Positions 33,018 through 42,869 of a stretch of 64,000 nucleotides of DNA are shown here, piece after piece (position 1 is the stretch's first letter; each line of letters begins with the position of its first letter). The notes beneath the pieces are model-generated. The model had not been told where the DNA came from and searched no databases. It saw only the letters and a list, made by a program, of their open reading frames with translations. Location: positions 6,195,062 through 6,259,061 of the forward strand of contig NC_081840.1 in the NCBI RefSeq assembly GCF_963259705.1. The letters run 5' to 3'. This DNA is from Myotis daubentonii. Lineage: Eukaryota > Chordata > Mammalia > Chiroptera > Vespertilionidae. A program made the translations under genes and the position numbers.

Positions 33018-33240
33018 GCCCTACCCGGTTTAGCTCAGTAGATAGAGCGTCAGCCTGCGGTCTAAAGGGTCCCAGGTTCAATTCCAGTCAAAGGCATGTA
33101 CCTTGGTTGTAGGCACATCCCCAGTAGGGAGTGTGCAGTAGGCAGCTGATCAATGTTTCTCTCTCATTGATGTTTCTAACTCTCTATCCCTCTCCCTTCC
33201 TCTCTGTAAAAAATCAATAAAATATATTTTTTAAAAAAGA
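33018..33240 (+). mobile_element. VES-type SINE with target duplication
   Basis: Starts 'gccctacccggtttagctc'. The flanks 'aagaaaaacacatatagca' (32,999-33,017) and 'aagaaaaacatatagca' (33,242-33,258) differ by one 2-base indel. It lies inside L1. Confidence 0.92.
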
Positions 33241-33315
33241 AAAGAAAAACATATAGCAATTAATCTTCATAACCTTAGGTCATGCACTGATTTTTTAGAC
33301 TCAACATCAAAAACA

Positions 33316-33657
33316 TCTGTACTAATAAAAGGGTAATATGCAAATGGTAGTGACTCCCTCACTCTGTAATGACCAATCAGCAGGAGGCTGCATGCACGGC
33401 AGGCATGGGTGGGCGGGGCTGCATGCCTGGTGAGGCTGGGGGGCATGAGGCTGTGTCCCCCACCTGGCGCTGGCCGGGGACGTGATGCTGTTATTGTTTA
33501 TTTATTAGTAAGTTTATATATTATTTTCATATACATTTTACTAATTTTCTTTCATCTCTGACACTTCTATTAGAGAAAGGGCAAATAGCAATATTAAAAT
33601 GTTTCCTCTAATGAATTCCCTTTTAATGTGTATGAATTTCGTGCACTGGGCCGCTAG
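33316..33657 (+). mobile_element. Non-autonomous Helitron
   Basis: The 5' end 'tctgtactaataaaaggg' is followed by 'taatatgcaaatgg'. The 3' end 'gaatttcgtgcactgggcc' plus CTAG ends at 33,657. It is inserted between A and T. The interior includes 'aatgaccaatcagcaggagg' and an AT-rich half. Length 342 bp. Confidence 0.88.
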
Positions 33658-33714
33658 TAATCTATAAAATAAAATAAATTGTAAGATTGAACTTCATCAA
33701 AATTAAAAACTTTC

Positions 33715-33853
33715 GCCCTGGTTGGGTGGCTCAGTTGACTGGAGTGTCGTTCTATACACCAAAAGATTGTGGGTTCGATTCCGGGTCAGGGCACATTCCT
33801 AGGCTGTGAGTTCGATCCCTGGTCGGTGCTAGTAAAGGAGGAAATAATCGATG

Positions 33854-33891
<38 letters not shown>

Positions 33892-33951
33892 CCCCCCCCC
33901 CTTCCTCTCTCTAAAAATCAATGAAAACATATCCTCGGGTGAGGATTAAAA
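33715..33951 (+). mobile_element. VES-type SINE with (TC)n
   Basis: The 'ccctggttgggtggctcag' subgroup, with B-box 'gggttcgattcc', an internal TC microsatellite (about 33,856-33,886) and a poly-C run. The tail is 'catatcctcgggtgaggatt'. Confidence 0.9.
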
Positions 33952-34033
33952 GCACAGACAAACGTTTGTACTTCAAAAAACATCATTAGGAAAACAAAAC
34001 ACAAACTTTAGACTGGGAAAATATTTTTAAATC

Positions 34034-34288
34034 ATGTCTCTGATAAAGGACTTGTACCCAGAATATATAGAGAGAACTCAACAAGAGGACAAACATCCAA
34101 TTAAAAAATGGGCCAAAGATGTGAAGAGATATTTCACCAGAGAAGATAAACAAACGGCTAATAAGCACTTGAAAAGATGCTCGCCATCATTAGTCATTAG
34201 GGAAATGCAAATCACCACCACAACGAGATGCCACTTCACACCCACCAGAGTGGCTATAATTAAAAAGATAGACAATAACAAATGGTAG
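34034..34288 (+). pseudogene. L1 ORF2 C-terminal fragment (open stretch)
   Basis: An 84-residue open stretch with 'HPIKKWAKDVKRYFTREDKQ' and the later 'REMQITTTTRCHFTP', the conserved C-terminal end of L1 ORF2. The L1 3' UTR follows to about 34,925. Confidence 0.85.
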
Positions 34289-34925
34289 CTACAATGTGCA
34301 GAAACGGGCTTCCTCGCAGAAGGCTGGTACAAACATAAAATGGCACAGCTACTTGGAAAATGGTGTGGCATTTTCTTAAAAAGTTAAACATAAATTTACT
34401 AAATGACCCAAAAAATCCACTCCTAGCATTTACCCAAGGGAAATAACAACACGGCTCACACAAAACTTGCACGCAAATATTCATAGCAGCTGGATTGCTA
34501 TCAGCCAAAAAGTAGAAACAACCCGCGTGCCCGTTAATTGGTGAACAGTTAAGCAGAAGTATGGTCTCTCCATACCATGGAACACAACTGGTCCCTAAAA
34601 AGGAATGACGCATCCATCTGCGCTTCAATGTGGAGAAACCTCAACCACATCAGGCCAAGGAAGCCAGACACAAAAGACCACATATTCATTTATACGAAAT
34701 GTCCAGAAAAGGTAAATCTATAGAGACAGGAAATAGATTCATGGTTGCCTGGGGCCGGGCTTGCGATGAGGATTAACTGTGAATGAGGATGAAAGGTCTT
34801 ATTGAGATGATGGAAATGTTCTAAAATTGGATTATGGTGATGGTTGCTTTGAAAATCATTGACTTGCATACCTAAAACGGGTGAATTTTAATGAAGCGAT
34901 GAAGCTGTTAAAATACAGTTTATTG

Positions 34926-35385
34926 GGATTCTTTCTGTGCCCCTGGCAGAAGAATCCCCCTTTGAGAGCCAGGGCCTCCATAATCACAGGGCACTGAAGA
35001 GCATGAACGGATCACAAATTCTCCAAATGGGCCACAGGGGGATTAGAAGCAGGGCCATTCCTACTTCGGCCCTTGGTTCCTGGACTCATATATTTTACCT
35101 ACAGGGCCAGGACACGGTATAATGGTCATCTACTCAGGGTCTGCGTGTTCTGGGGGACAGCACCCCACCCGCACGGGGAGTCACGTGCAAGCCGGCCCCT
35201 CAGCTGTGCCATCAACAAGCCACGCCACTGCCCGGGTCCTGCAGCTTTTGGACGTCTGGTCTGTGATGGGCTCGTTCACACTGCCACACCTCCTCTGCTG
35301 GGGTTTTGTGTGGCTGCTGTGTGGGTGGGTCAGACACTCCGTAAGCCTTCGGTGGGGCGAGGGGGGTGGGGCTGGCTGAGGCAAA
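34926..35385. other. Intergenic, no feature recognised
   Basis: Unique GC-moderate DNA after the L1 end. Nothing can be supported. Confidence 0.3.
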
Positions 35386-35389
35386 CCCC

Positions 35390-35735
35390 TTTCTGGCTGT
35401 GATGCTTAATGTTACGTGTCCACCTGGAGGGTGTTTTTGGATGAGATGAACATTTAAATCTGAGAGTTTTGGGTCAAGGAGATTGCCTCCCTGTGTGGGT
35501 GGGCCTTACCCAGTCAGGTGAAAGTTTGACTAGAACCACAGGCTCGGCCTCCTGCAAATTCTACAGGAGACTGCCTTCCGGCTTCTGCTCCATCGGATCT
35601 CCTGGGTCTCTGGCCCGCTGGTCCATATGCACATGAGCCAATTCCTTAAAAATACAAAAAACAACAACAACAAAAAATTGCTTTCTGCTTATACACACAT
35701 CCTATTGGTGCAGTTTTTCTGGAGAACCCCGACTC
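35390..35735 (+). repeat. Old interspersed repeat, family not assigned
   Basis: 'gtgatgcttaatgttacgtg', 'gtgtttttggatgagatgaa', 'gtgagccaattccttaa'-like and 'tctggagaaccccgactcg' occur in the order of a widespread mammalian consensus. An (AAC)n run lies inside (about 35,656-35,672). I recognise the pattern but am not certain of its family name. Confidence 0.55.
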
Positions 35736-37060
35736 GTCTGCCTACTGTGTCAACCCCAGTCGAGATGAAAACGCTGCATTTTCCAGAGTGGATGGGTCCG
35801 ATCCAGTCAATGGCCACCAAGTGGCTGGTGGTCTCCCCAGCCGATGGGCGGTACCAGGAGCTCAGTGCGGGCCTCTTGCTGGCAGGTTGGTCAGTGGGCG
35901 GCCGTGCTGCTGGGCCCGTGGCTACTCTGGTCCTGTGCCCTGTCCACTGGCCGCCTCAGAGTCCGGCTGACCTCCGCTGGCCCAGACACCTAGTCCCCCC
36001 GGGGATGTATCGCGTCTTCTGTTGTAGATGCTGCCGGCTAGGGCTGCCCTGCGGCGCAGACCTTTCCCACATCACGCCTGCTCCTCAAGCCCGCCCAGGG
36101 GCTGCTCCCACACCTCCCCTCCCTGAGCTACATACACTCTCTCTCCGGGTCCTTGGAAGCCAGTCGGACCCATCCGCAGGCTAACCATCACGTAAGACAC
36201 GCAGCTGCTCCAATGCCTTTCTGTGGGGCGGGCCGCATGGAGGGAGGACACATCAGGACGGACACAGAGGCCCCAGGAGCACCCGCTCTTCTGGCTCCCA
36301 ATTATTTGCCTTCCCGGCCCGGACACGTGAGCGAGCGGCCCACAGGTGAGCGATTCCAGCCCCGGCCCTGACCCGAAGGACCGGGCCTGCCTCTTTCCAA
36401 GCTCTGCGGTCCTTGTAATGCAGCCCTGGGCCCGATCCTCAGCGCCTTCTGCCCTCCCCCAGCTGCAGGAGAGGTGCCTCTGATTTGCACGGTGCTAAGG
36501 AGACCCTCTGGTCATCTAAATGAGCCTTTAATTGGTGATTAACCACCCTCGGGCTTTGCTTGTCTTCCTCCAAAGCTTCAGTTGCCCCCAGCAACCGCCA
36601 TCCAGCGCCATAGCCAGGAGGAGGCCCACTCCCTGGTTCGCGGCTCCTGTACCCGAGCCCTGCATTCCCGGGCGCCATTCCTGTTGCTCTTATTTCTACC
36701 TGGTGCCAGTGCCAGGGGCTCTCCGTGCCCCCATCACCAGCGACGGCGTCCTCATTGCCAGCCATCTGGCGGGGGAGCCAGCTCCAACATCCTCCTCCAG
36801 AAACATTTGGACCACTTGGGTACCATCTGTTGCAGGGTGGGTTCCTTGGCATTTAGCCTCTGAGACTAGGTTGGCATGCAGGACCTCTTTGGGGGAGGGC
36901 CATCGGGACACTGGGCTATCGCAGAAGTCAAGCCCAACGCCATCACAGCAAAGGCCTCAGCCGATCCCACGGGTGCCTGGCCCTGGGGAGGGGTGGGGGC
37001 CCGACATTAGGGGGAGACTGGTTCACCTATCTTGAGAAGCCCAGCACGGCCGAACCCCGG
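35736..37060. other. GC-rich unique intergenic DNA
   Basis: No gene is supported. The long open frames here follow the GC bias and have no domain. Around 36,520-36,545 'aaatgagcctttaattggtg' is a small AT-rich homeodomain-type patch. Confidence 0.3.
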
Positions 37061-37061
37061 G

Positions 37062-37063
<2 letters not shown>

Positions 37064-37114
<51 letters not shown>
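37064..37114 (+). repeat. (TC)n microsatellite
   Basis: About 25 uninterrupted TC dinucleotides. Confidence 0.97.
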
Positions 37115-37117
<3 letters not shown>

Positions 37118-37394
37118 ATCTTTGCCCTCCGCGCCTTCATTCCACGTTTTTTCACTTGTCCCTCGAGGCGCAGGTCCTTCCAGCTTCCAGTTCGGATGAG
37201 GGGGGGTGTCCATTTTCCAGGGAGGGGACGCACGTCCTAGCACTGGTGGTGGTTGGGTTCCGGAGCCTGTCCCACTGGCCAGGGGAGGAGCATGTCTGGT
37301 CAGCTGGCCGCTGAAGTCAGGGATGGGGTCCTGGCACTCAAACCTCGATGGTGCCCAGTGGGGAGAGTTGTTGCTCAAAAAAAAAAAAAAGGGA

Positions 37395-37612
37395 GCCCTG
37401 GCTGGTTTGGCTCAGTGGGTAGAGCGTCGGCCTGTGGACCAGAAGGTCCAGGGTTCGATTCCGGTCAATGGCACATGCGCGGGTTGTGGGCTCGATCCCC
37501 AGCAGGGGCGTGCAGGAGGCAGGTGATCCGCGATTCTCTCATTATGGATGTTTCTATCTAACTCTCCCTCTTCCTTCCTCTCTGAAATCAATAAAAATAT
37601 TTTCTAAAAAAA
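37395..37612 (+). mobile_element. VES-type SINE
   Basis: Starts 'gccctggctggtttggctc', with A-box region 'cagtgggtagagcgtcggcc' and a perfect B-box 'gggttcgattcc', so it is one of the best-preserved Pol III promoters in the window. An A13 run precedes it. Confidence 0.93.
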
Positions 37613-38340
37613 GAAAAAAGGCAAAGGGAGGTGCTTCCGGGGGAAGGGGATGGCAGTTGACTATGCAAAGCCCACCGCTGCCCACCGCAGGTCCTTGGAG
37701 CGTGAACACTCGCGCCCTGGTGCACGGCACGCCCCAGCCCGGCGCAGTGCCCGCTGAGGGACCGGAAGCCTGTGCAGGTGCGGTCTGGCCTGGCAGGCCC
37801 GTGGCACACCAGCACACACAGCCTTTGGAGCTGGGAAAACCACATTCCCTCGCAGCTCCCCCACCTCCTGGGTGTGAAGGCTCTGAGCCTCGGTTTCCCC
37901 AACTGTCCAAAGGGTGGGCACAGGCTAAGCTGGAATAGCAAGGCTTCGGTTCTGGCTTCTGTGCCTGGCGCCCGGCTGGCGCTCGGCCAGGGGCTGCCCC
38001 TTCGTTCTTCACGTGTTTTGTTTTGAGTTTGGAACAGTCGCAGACGGGCTATGAGGTTTCTAAATGAGTTGCTGGTGGGCAAGGCGGTAGTGGGACCCCT
38101 GGACGGCACCCCCTCTTCTGGGACTCCCAAACGCTTTCTGCCTCATGCGTCTCAGGCTCTGTCCATCATGCTAGGTGCCCGTCTGTCCCTGCCCTTGACC
38201 AGGCAGCCACAATGGGTGCCGATGAAGCTCCCAACCTGGGCTCTAGGGGGCTGCAGACCGCCCGGCCTCCCCGGCCTCCCCGGCCTCCCCGGCCCCACGC
38301 GCCCAGTCCTGCTCTCTGATACAAATAACAAGTGCTGAGA
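37613..38340. other. Unique GC-rich segment with a short tandem
   Basis: A MIR-like end lies at about 37,884-37,920 ('gagcctcggtttccccaact'). Four copies of a CCGGCCTCC 9-mer sit at about 38,262-38,291. Nothing else is seen. Confidence 0.4.
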
Positions 38341-38344
38341 TGTT

Positions 38345-38720
38345 CTGCTCACGTCGAAAGAAAATGGCACAGTCGTTACCTCCAGGCATTTAACATTGCG
38401 CAGAGCACTCCTGCTCAGACACCCTTGAGGAAAAGGGGGGGACATTAGTGAAATGTGGAATAATTTGAAGAAATTAGACCTACTTTGTCCGAGATTAAGG
38501 ATAGCTCTTAATTAAGTGGCCCAATCTTTCTTGCTGGGGGGAAAAAAAGCACTTCAGCCCTTAATTTTCTTAAGCATCCCTGTAAGGACGTGTGTGCAAA
38601 GGCTTCTGGGGGTGTTTATTAGGTTGTTTTATGGTAATCACCTAGGGCTGTGTCTGCCAGGAGCAATTGCAGGCATTTTGCTGAATTCTCAATCAGCCAC
38701 TTTAAGAGTGCGCCCAGAAC
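38345..38720. promoter_or_regulatory. AT-rich conserved-looking noncoding block
   Basis: A unique, AT-richer island: 'ggaataatttgaagaaatta', 'agctcttaattaagtggcc', 'cccttaattttcttaagc' and 'ggttgttttatggtaatcac'. Repeated homeodomain cores (TTAATTAAG, TTAATTTTC) resemble a developmental enhancer. Inference only. Confidence 0.35.
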
Positions 38721-39997
38721 CTTCTCTGGAAGTCTCCCAGACTCCCGACCCGCAGGAAATGTCCAGGCTGCTGACGCCTGGGGACAGGCAGGGCCCATGT
38801 GGCCCCGGAGTGGGGATCCAGACCCTCCAGTGACCCACGCTCCCCACAAGTTGCAAACATGTCCCAGCTCCATGAGAGAGCGGAAAGGGGACAGGTGAGG
38901 AGCTCAGGAGGGGGCTGAGGACAGAAAGAGAGGAAGAACATTCCAGAAGCTCCCGAAGAAAGCAGCAAGAAGCTTTCAGAGTGGCCTTGGGGTTGGGACA
39001 GGCATCTCTGAGGAGACGGCAGGATGGGTTCGGGGGTGGGGGGGGGGTGGCTGGAGGGCAGTGTGGAGGGGGAGGAGCCCTGTACTGAGCGGGGAGGAGG
39101 AAGGAGGGGACCGGCCACATTGGTGAGCCCAGATCCTAGAACATCAGCCGGTGAGCAGGGGCTTGAGTCTTTACTCCTGGGGCTGTGATTGAGGTTTTCA
39201 GGGGAGCTGGGGCTGGGGCTGGGGCTGGGCAGGTGGGTGGGGGGATCTTGGCAGGCAGGAGGGTGGGGGGATCGTGGCAGGTGTGGAGGTGGTGGTCAGA
39301 TGAGGTTGAGCCCGTTTGGGGCATGGAGTGACCATGTCGGTGGCGAACAGGGGTGTGTTTCCGCGTGCGCACGAGTGTCTAGTCTAGACTGAGGTCTGAG
39401 TCCTGACACAGAATGGAGTTCCACTCAGGTGGTTCAGGCGAGGAGAGCTGCCCGAAGATGCCAGAAGGTGCTGAGATGACTGAGGGGAAAGGACAGGAGG
39501 AGGCGCGAGGAGCCCAGCCTCCGTCCTGCCTTCCTGTCTCCAGAGCCTATCAGAACAGATGGCAGGAGCCCAGATGACCAAGGGCCGGGGCTCAGCGCAG
39601 GGCACAGAGGGCATGGGGCAAGGCTGCAGGTTGGGCAGCCAGCACAGAGGGCCACCCTGCGGCCTCCAGCCTTACTGCCCCCCTGACCCTGTCAGCCTGG
39701 CCTGCTGGCCTGCTCCCGAGGAGACCAAGGGCTGCTGCCAGGGCTGAAATCAACACGCGCTCCTGCCTCCAACACGTCCCCCTGGGAGAAATGACACCGG
39801 GCTCTGGGGACCTGCCCAGCTTCAGGGTCACCTCTGCTCTGTGACCAGGAGGCTCCTGAGGTTGGCATCGGTGTTCCTCCCTGTGGGGTCCAGTCCCCAC
39901 AGGCAGTTCTGGGAACGGTGTGCCCTCACTGGCCTTCTGGACCTGGTCGGACCCACGCCCCAGATGGCACCTCTGCCCCATCCCTTCTCACATCTTC
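38721..39997. other. GC-rich unique DNA with G-rich tandems
   Basis: 39,203-39,232 holds four GGGGCT hexamers. 39,233-39,281 holds two copies of a GTGGGGGGATCNTGGCAGG-type unit, with G-quadruplex potential. No gene is supported. Confidence 0.4.
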
Positions 39998-40403
39998 CTA
40001 AACTGTCCCTTCCTTTTTTTCTCTCTTTCTTCTTGTTTTTAACTTTTAAAATATTTTTAAAGCATATTATTATTTTTTAAATCTTTATTGTTGAAAGTAT
40101 TACAGATGTCCCTCTACCCCCCCCCCCCAAACTGCCTCCCTCCACCCTGTTCCTGCCCCACCCCAGGCTGTTGCCACTGTATTGTCTGTGTCCATAGGCA
40201 ATGCATATATGCCTGTAAGATCTTTGTTTAACTCTTCCCGCCCCCACTTTCCCTCTGAGAATCATCAATCTGTTCCATTTCCATGCCCCTGATTCTATTC
40301 AATTCACCAGTTTATTCTGTTCATTAGATTTCTTATTTATTTTGATTTTTAGATTTAATTGTTGATTGATAATGTATTTATTAACTTTTACTTGTATATA
40401 TAT

Positions 40404-40620
40404 ATTTTAATATATTTTATTGATTTTTTACCAAGAGGAAGGGAGAGGGATAGAGAGTTAGAAACATCGACGAGAGAGAAACATCGATCAGCCGCCTCCT
40501 GCACATTCCCCACTGGGGATGTGCCCGCAACCAAGGCACATGCCCTTGACCGGAATCGAACCTGGGACCCTTGAGTCCGCAGGACGACGCTCTATCCACT
40601 GAGCCAAACCGGTTAGGGCT
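40404..40620 (-). mobile_element. VES-type SINE inside HAL1
   Basis: Reverse orientation, ending 'gccaaaccggttagggct'. It lies in the HAL1 3' UTR. The B-box complement 'ggaatcgaacc' is intact. Confidence 0.93.
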
Positions 40621-40658
40621 GTTTACTTTTTCATCTTTATCTTTTTCTTCTTCCTCTT

Positions 40659-41330
40659 AAAGAATGCCCTTCAACATGTCATGTAATACTGGTTTGGTGG
40701 TGATGAACTCCTTTAGCTATTTCTTATCTGTGAAGCTCTTTATCTGGCCTTCAATTCTAAATGATAGCTTTGCTGGGTAGAGTAATCTTGGTTGTAGGTC
40801 CTTGCTATTCATCTCTTTGAATATTTCTTGCCACTCCCTTCTGGCCTGCATAGTTTCTGTTGAGAAATCAGCTGACAGTTGGATGGGCGCTCCCTTGTAC
40901 GTATCTAACTGCTTTTCTCTTACTGGTTTTAAGATTCTCTCTTTGTCTTTAGTCCTTGGCATTTTAATTATGATGTGTCTTGGTGTGGTCCTCTTTAGGT
41001 TCCTCTTTTTTCTTTTTGATCTTTGATTGGGGGTTTCTTGCTTCCTCATATTTCAAGTCGTTGATTAGATTCTCAGAATCCTCAACTCTACTGTTGAATC
41101 CCTGTATATTATTCTTCATTCCAGTCAGTGATGCTTAATTTCTGACTGGTCCTTTTCCATTTTTTTGGCATTCTCACTAAGTTCCTTCAAACTCTCACTA
41201 AGTCCCTTGGAAGTTTCTAGAAGGTTCTTGAGTAACCTTATAACCGTGGTTTTGAACTCTATATCCAGTAGTTTGCTTTCTTCCATTTCTTTCATTTGTA
41301 ACATGTTTCTTTGTCTCTGCATTTTGGCTG
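40659..41330 (-). pseudogene. L1/HAL1 ORF1 pseudogene
   Basis: The - strand keeps two open parts. 41,125-41,322 encodes a coiled-coil region with 'LLKNLLETSKGLSESLKELS'. 40,717-41,049 encodes the nucleic-acid-binding part with 'RHIIIKMPRTKDKERILK' and 'YKGAPIQLSADFS'. An in-frame stop at about 40,714 precedes the usual C-terminal 'LKEFITTKPVLHDMLKGIL'. ORF1 is normally an RNA chaperone of LINE-1 particles; this copy is broken. Confidence 0.85.
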
Positions 41331-41934
41331 CTTCCTGTGTTTGTTTCTATGTATTGGGTAGAGCTGCCCTGTTTCCTGGAGTTGGTGGAGTGGCCTTGTG
41401 TAGTAGGTGTTCTATAGGGCCCAGTGGCTTAGCCTCCCTGGTCACCTGAGCTGGGTACTTTGTGGGCTGTGAGCACAGTCTTGTTGTACTTGAGACTTGC
41501 TTGCTGTTGGTGTCACTGGGAGAAATTGACCTCTAGGCCAATTTTATGTGAGGACCAGCTGGAAGCGCTGCTGTGCAGGAGACACCCCTATGGAACGGGA
41601 CTTGCTTCAGTGGGGCTGTGGTGCTCACTGAGTCTGCCCCTTGAGTGTATTGCTTGCGGATGTAATCTGGTATGATCTGATACTGACCACCAGGTGCACT
41701 GGCTCTTGGGTCTCCAGGGAGATGCAAAGTCAGCCACTGCCTGGGGCCACCCAGAGGAGCTATAGAAAGAGCTGCAGATTCCTCCTCTTTCTATCAGGTT
41801 TGCAAGTGCTCAGGTGAGACTCAGCTGTGAAGCAAGGCAGGCTGGTACTGGTGCTGGGTCTTGGGCCTTTTATTGATAGGTTTAGGGCTCCCTGACCCAG
41901 CTGCAGCTTGTTTGAAAGATTTTCAGCAAAGTCT

Positions 41935-42155
41935 GCCCAGGCTGGTTTGGCTCAGTGGATAGAGCGTCAGCCTGCGGACTCAAGGGTCCCAGGTTTGATT
42001 CCAGTCAAGGGCATGTACCTTGGTTGCAGGCACATCCCCAGCAGAGAGTGTGCAGGAGGCAGCTGATAGATCTTTCTCTCTCATCGATATTTCTAACTCT
42101 CTGTCCCTCTCCCTTCCTCTCTGTAAAAAATCAATAAAATATATTAAAAAAAAGA
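41935..42155 (+). mobile_element. VES-type SINE with 21-bp target duplication, inside HAL1
   Basis: The flanks at 41,914-41,934 and 42,156-42,176 match over 21 bp with one difference. This is the longest target duplication in the window. The A-box region 'ggctcagtggatagagcgtc' is intact; the B-box has one change ('ggtttgattcc'). Confidence 0.95.
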
Positions 42156-42869
42156 GAAAGATTTTCAGCGAAGTCTGAAGCCTGAGCAAGGACAGGCCAT
42201 TCAGATGCAAAAGCCGCTGCACACAGGTTTGGTGGGGCTGCAAATTGGATGGGGGCAGGTTCTCAGGGAATCCCCAGGGCGAAGCAAACAGAAATGACTG
42301 CCAGTCAGCCCAAGAGGTCCCAGCACCGGAACAATGACCCTTGAGAGCACCGCTGTCTGGGAGAAAGCCGCCCCGGAGTTCCCGCCTGGATGCTAGACAA
42401 TCTAGTTCCTCCTCGTATGTGTCTGTGTCTCCCAGAGCCTCGCCCTGGCGCTGGAGCTCAGAGGAAGTGGGACATTGTAAGTTCAGTTTGTGCCTGGCCC
42501 TTTAAGAGGAACAGTTGGGTCTCCAGCAGCCTCCGTGTCACTGAGCCCCTTTCCCAATTCTGGGGGTCTGGTGTGGGGCTTGGACCCTTTGCTCCCCATG
42601 GGCAGTCTTCACAGAGATGATCTCCCTCCTGATTAAAAAACGCCACATATGGGTGCTGGTCTAGCCAGTTCGGTTCCACGCCTCTGCCCCTCCTACGAGT
42701 CTCAGTGCGCTTTCTTCTCTACTTCTCTAGCTGTAGGGCTTCCGTTCAGCCAGCTTTCAGGCGGTTCTGGTTGTTCTGTATTTTAGTTGTAATTTTGATG
42801 TGGCTGTAGGAGGCGGCGAGTCCAGGCATTTACCTATGCCACCATCTTGGTTCTTCTAAACTGTCCCTT

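Larger units (their letters stand above)
27660..34925 (+). mobile_element. Old L1 element (ORF2 and 3' end), split by later insertions
   Basis: L1 ORF2-type sequence in sense order starts near 27,660. It resumes at 28,938, 29,000-30,296, 30,566-30,769, 31,304-31,496, 31,700-32,694, 32,925-33,017, 33,241-33,315, 33,658-33,714 and 33,952-34,925. Landmarks include 'gtttatcccaggaatgccag' and 'atctcaatagatacagaaag' (reverse transcriptase region), 'caagatcaacgcacaaaagg', and 'gggaaatgcaaatcaccacc'. Frames are broken throughout. Nine later insertions, including a SINE dimer, interrupt it. Confidence 0.88.
40012..42855 (-). mobile_element. HAL1/L1 ORF1-type retrotransposon with 14-bp target duplication
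   Basis: On the - strand it starts at 42,855 with 'gaaccaagatggtggcatag', a typical L1 5' UTR start. It encodes an L1 ORF1-like protein (coiled coil, RNA-binding and C-terminal parts, about 41,330-40,659), then a short 3' UTR ending in 'caataaagattt' (about 40,078-40,089) and A-rich sequence. No ORF2 is found, the definition of HAL1. CTAAACTGTCCCTT flanks both sides (39,998-40,011 and 42,856-42,869). Two VES SINEs (40,404 and 41,935) were inserted later. The 5' end is not truncated. Confidence 0.85.
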
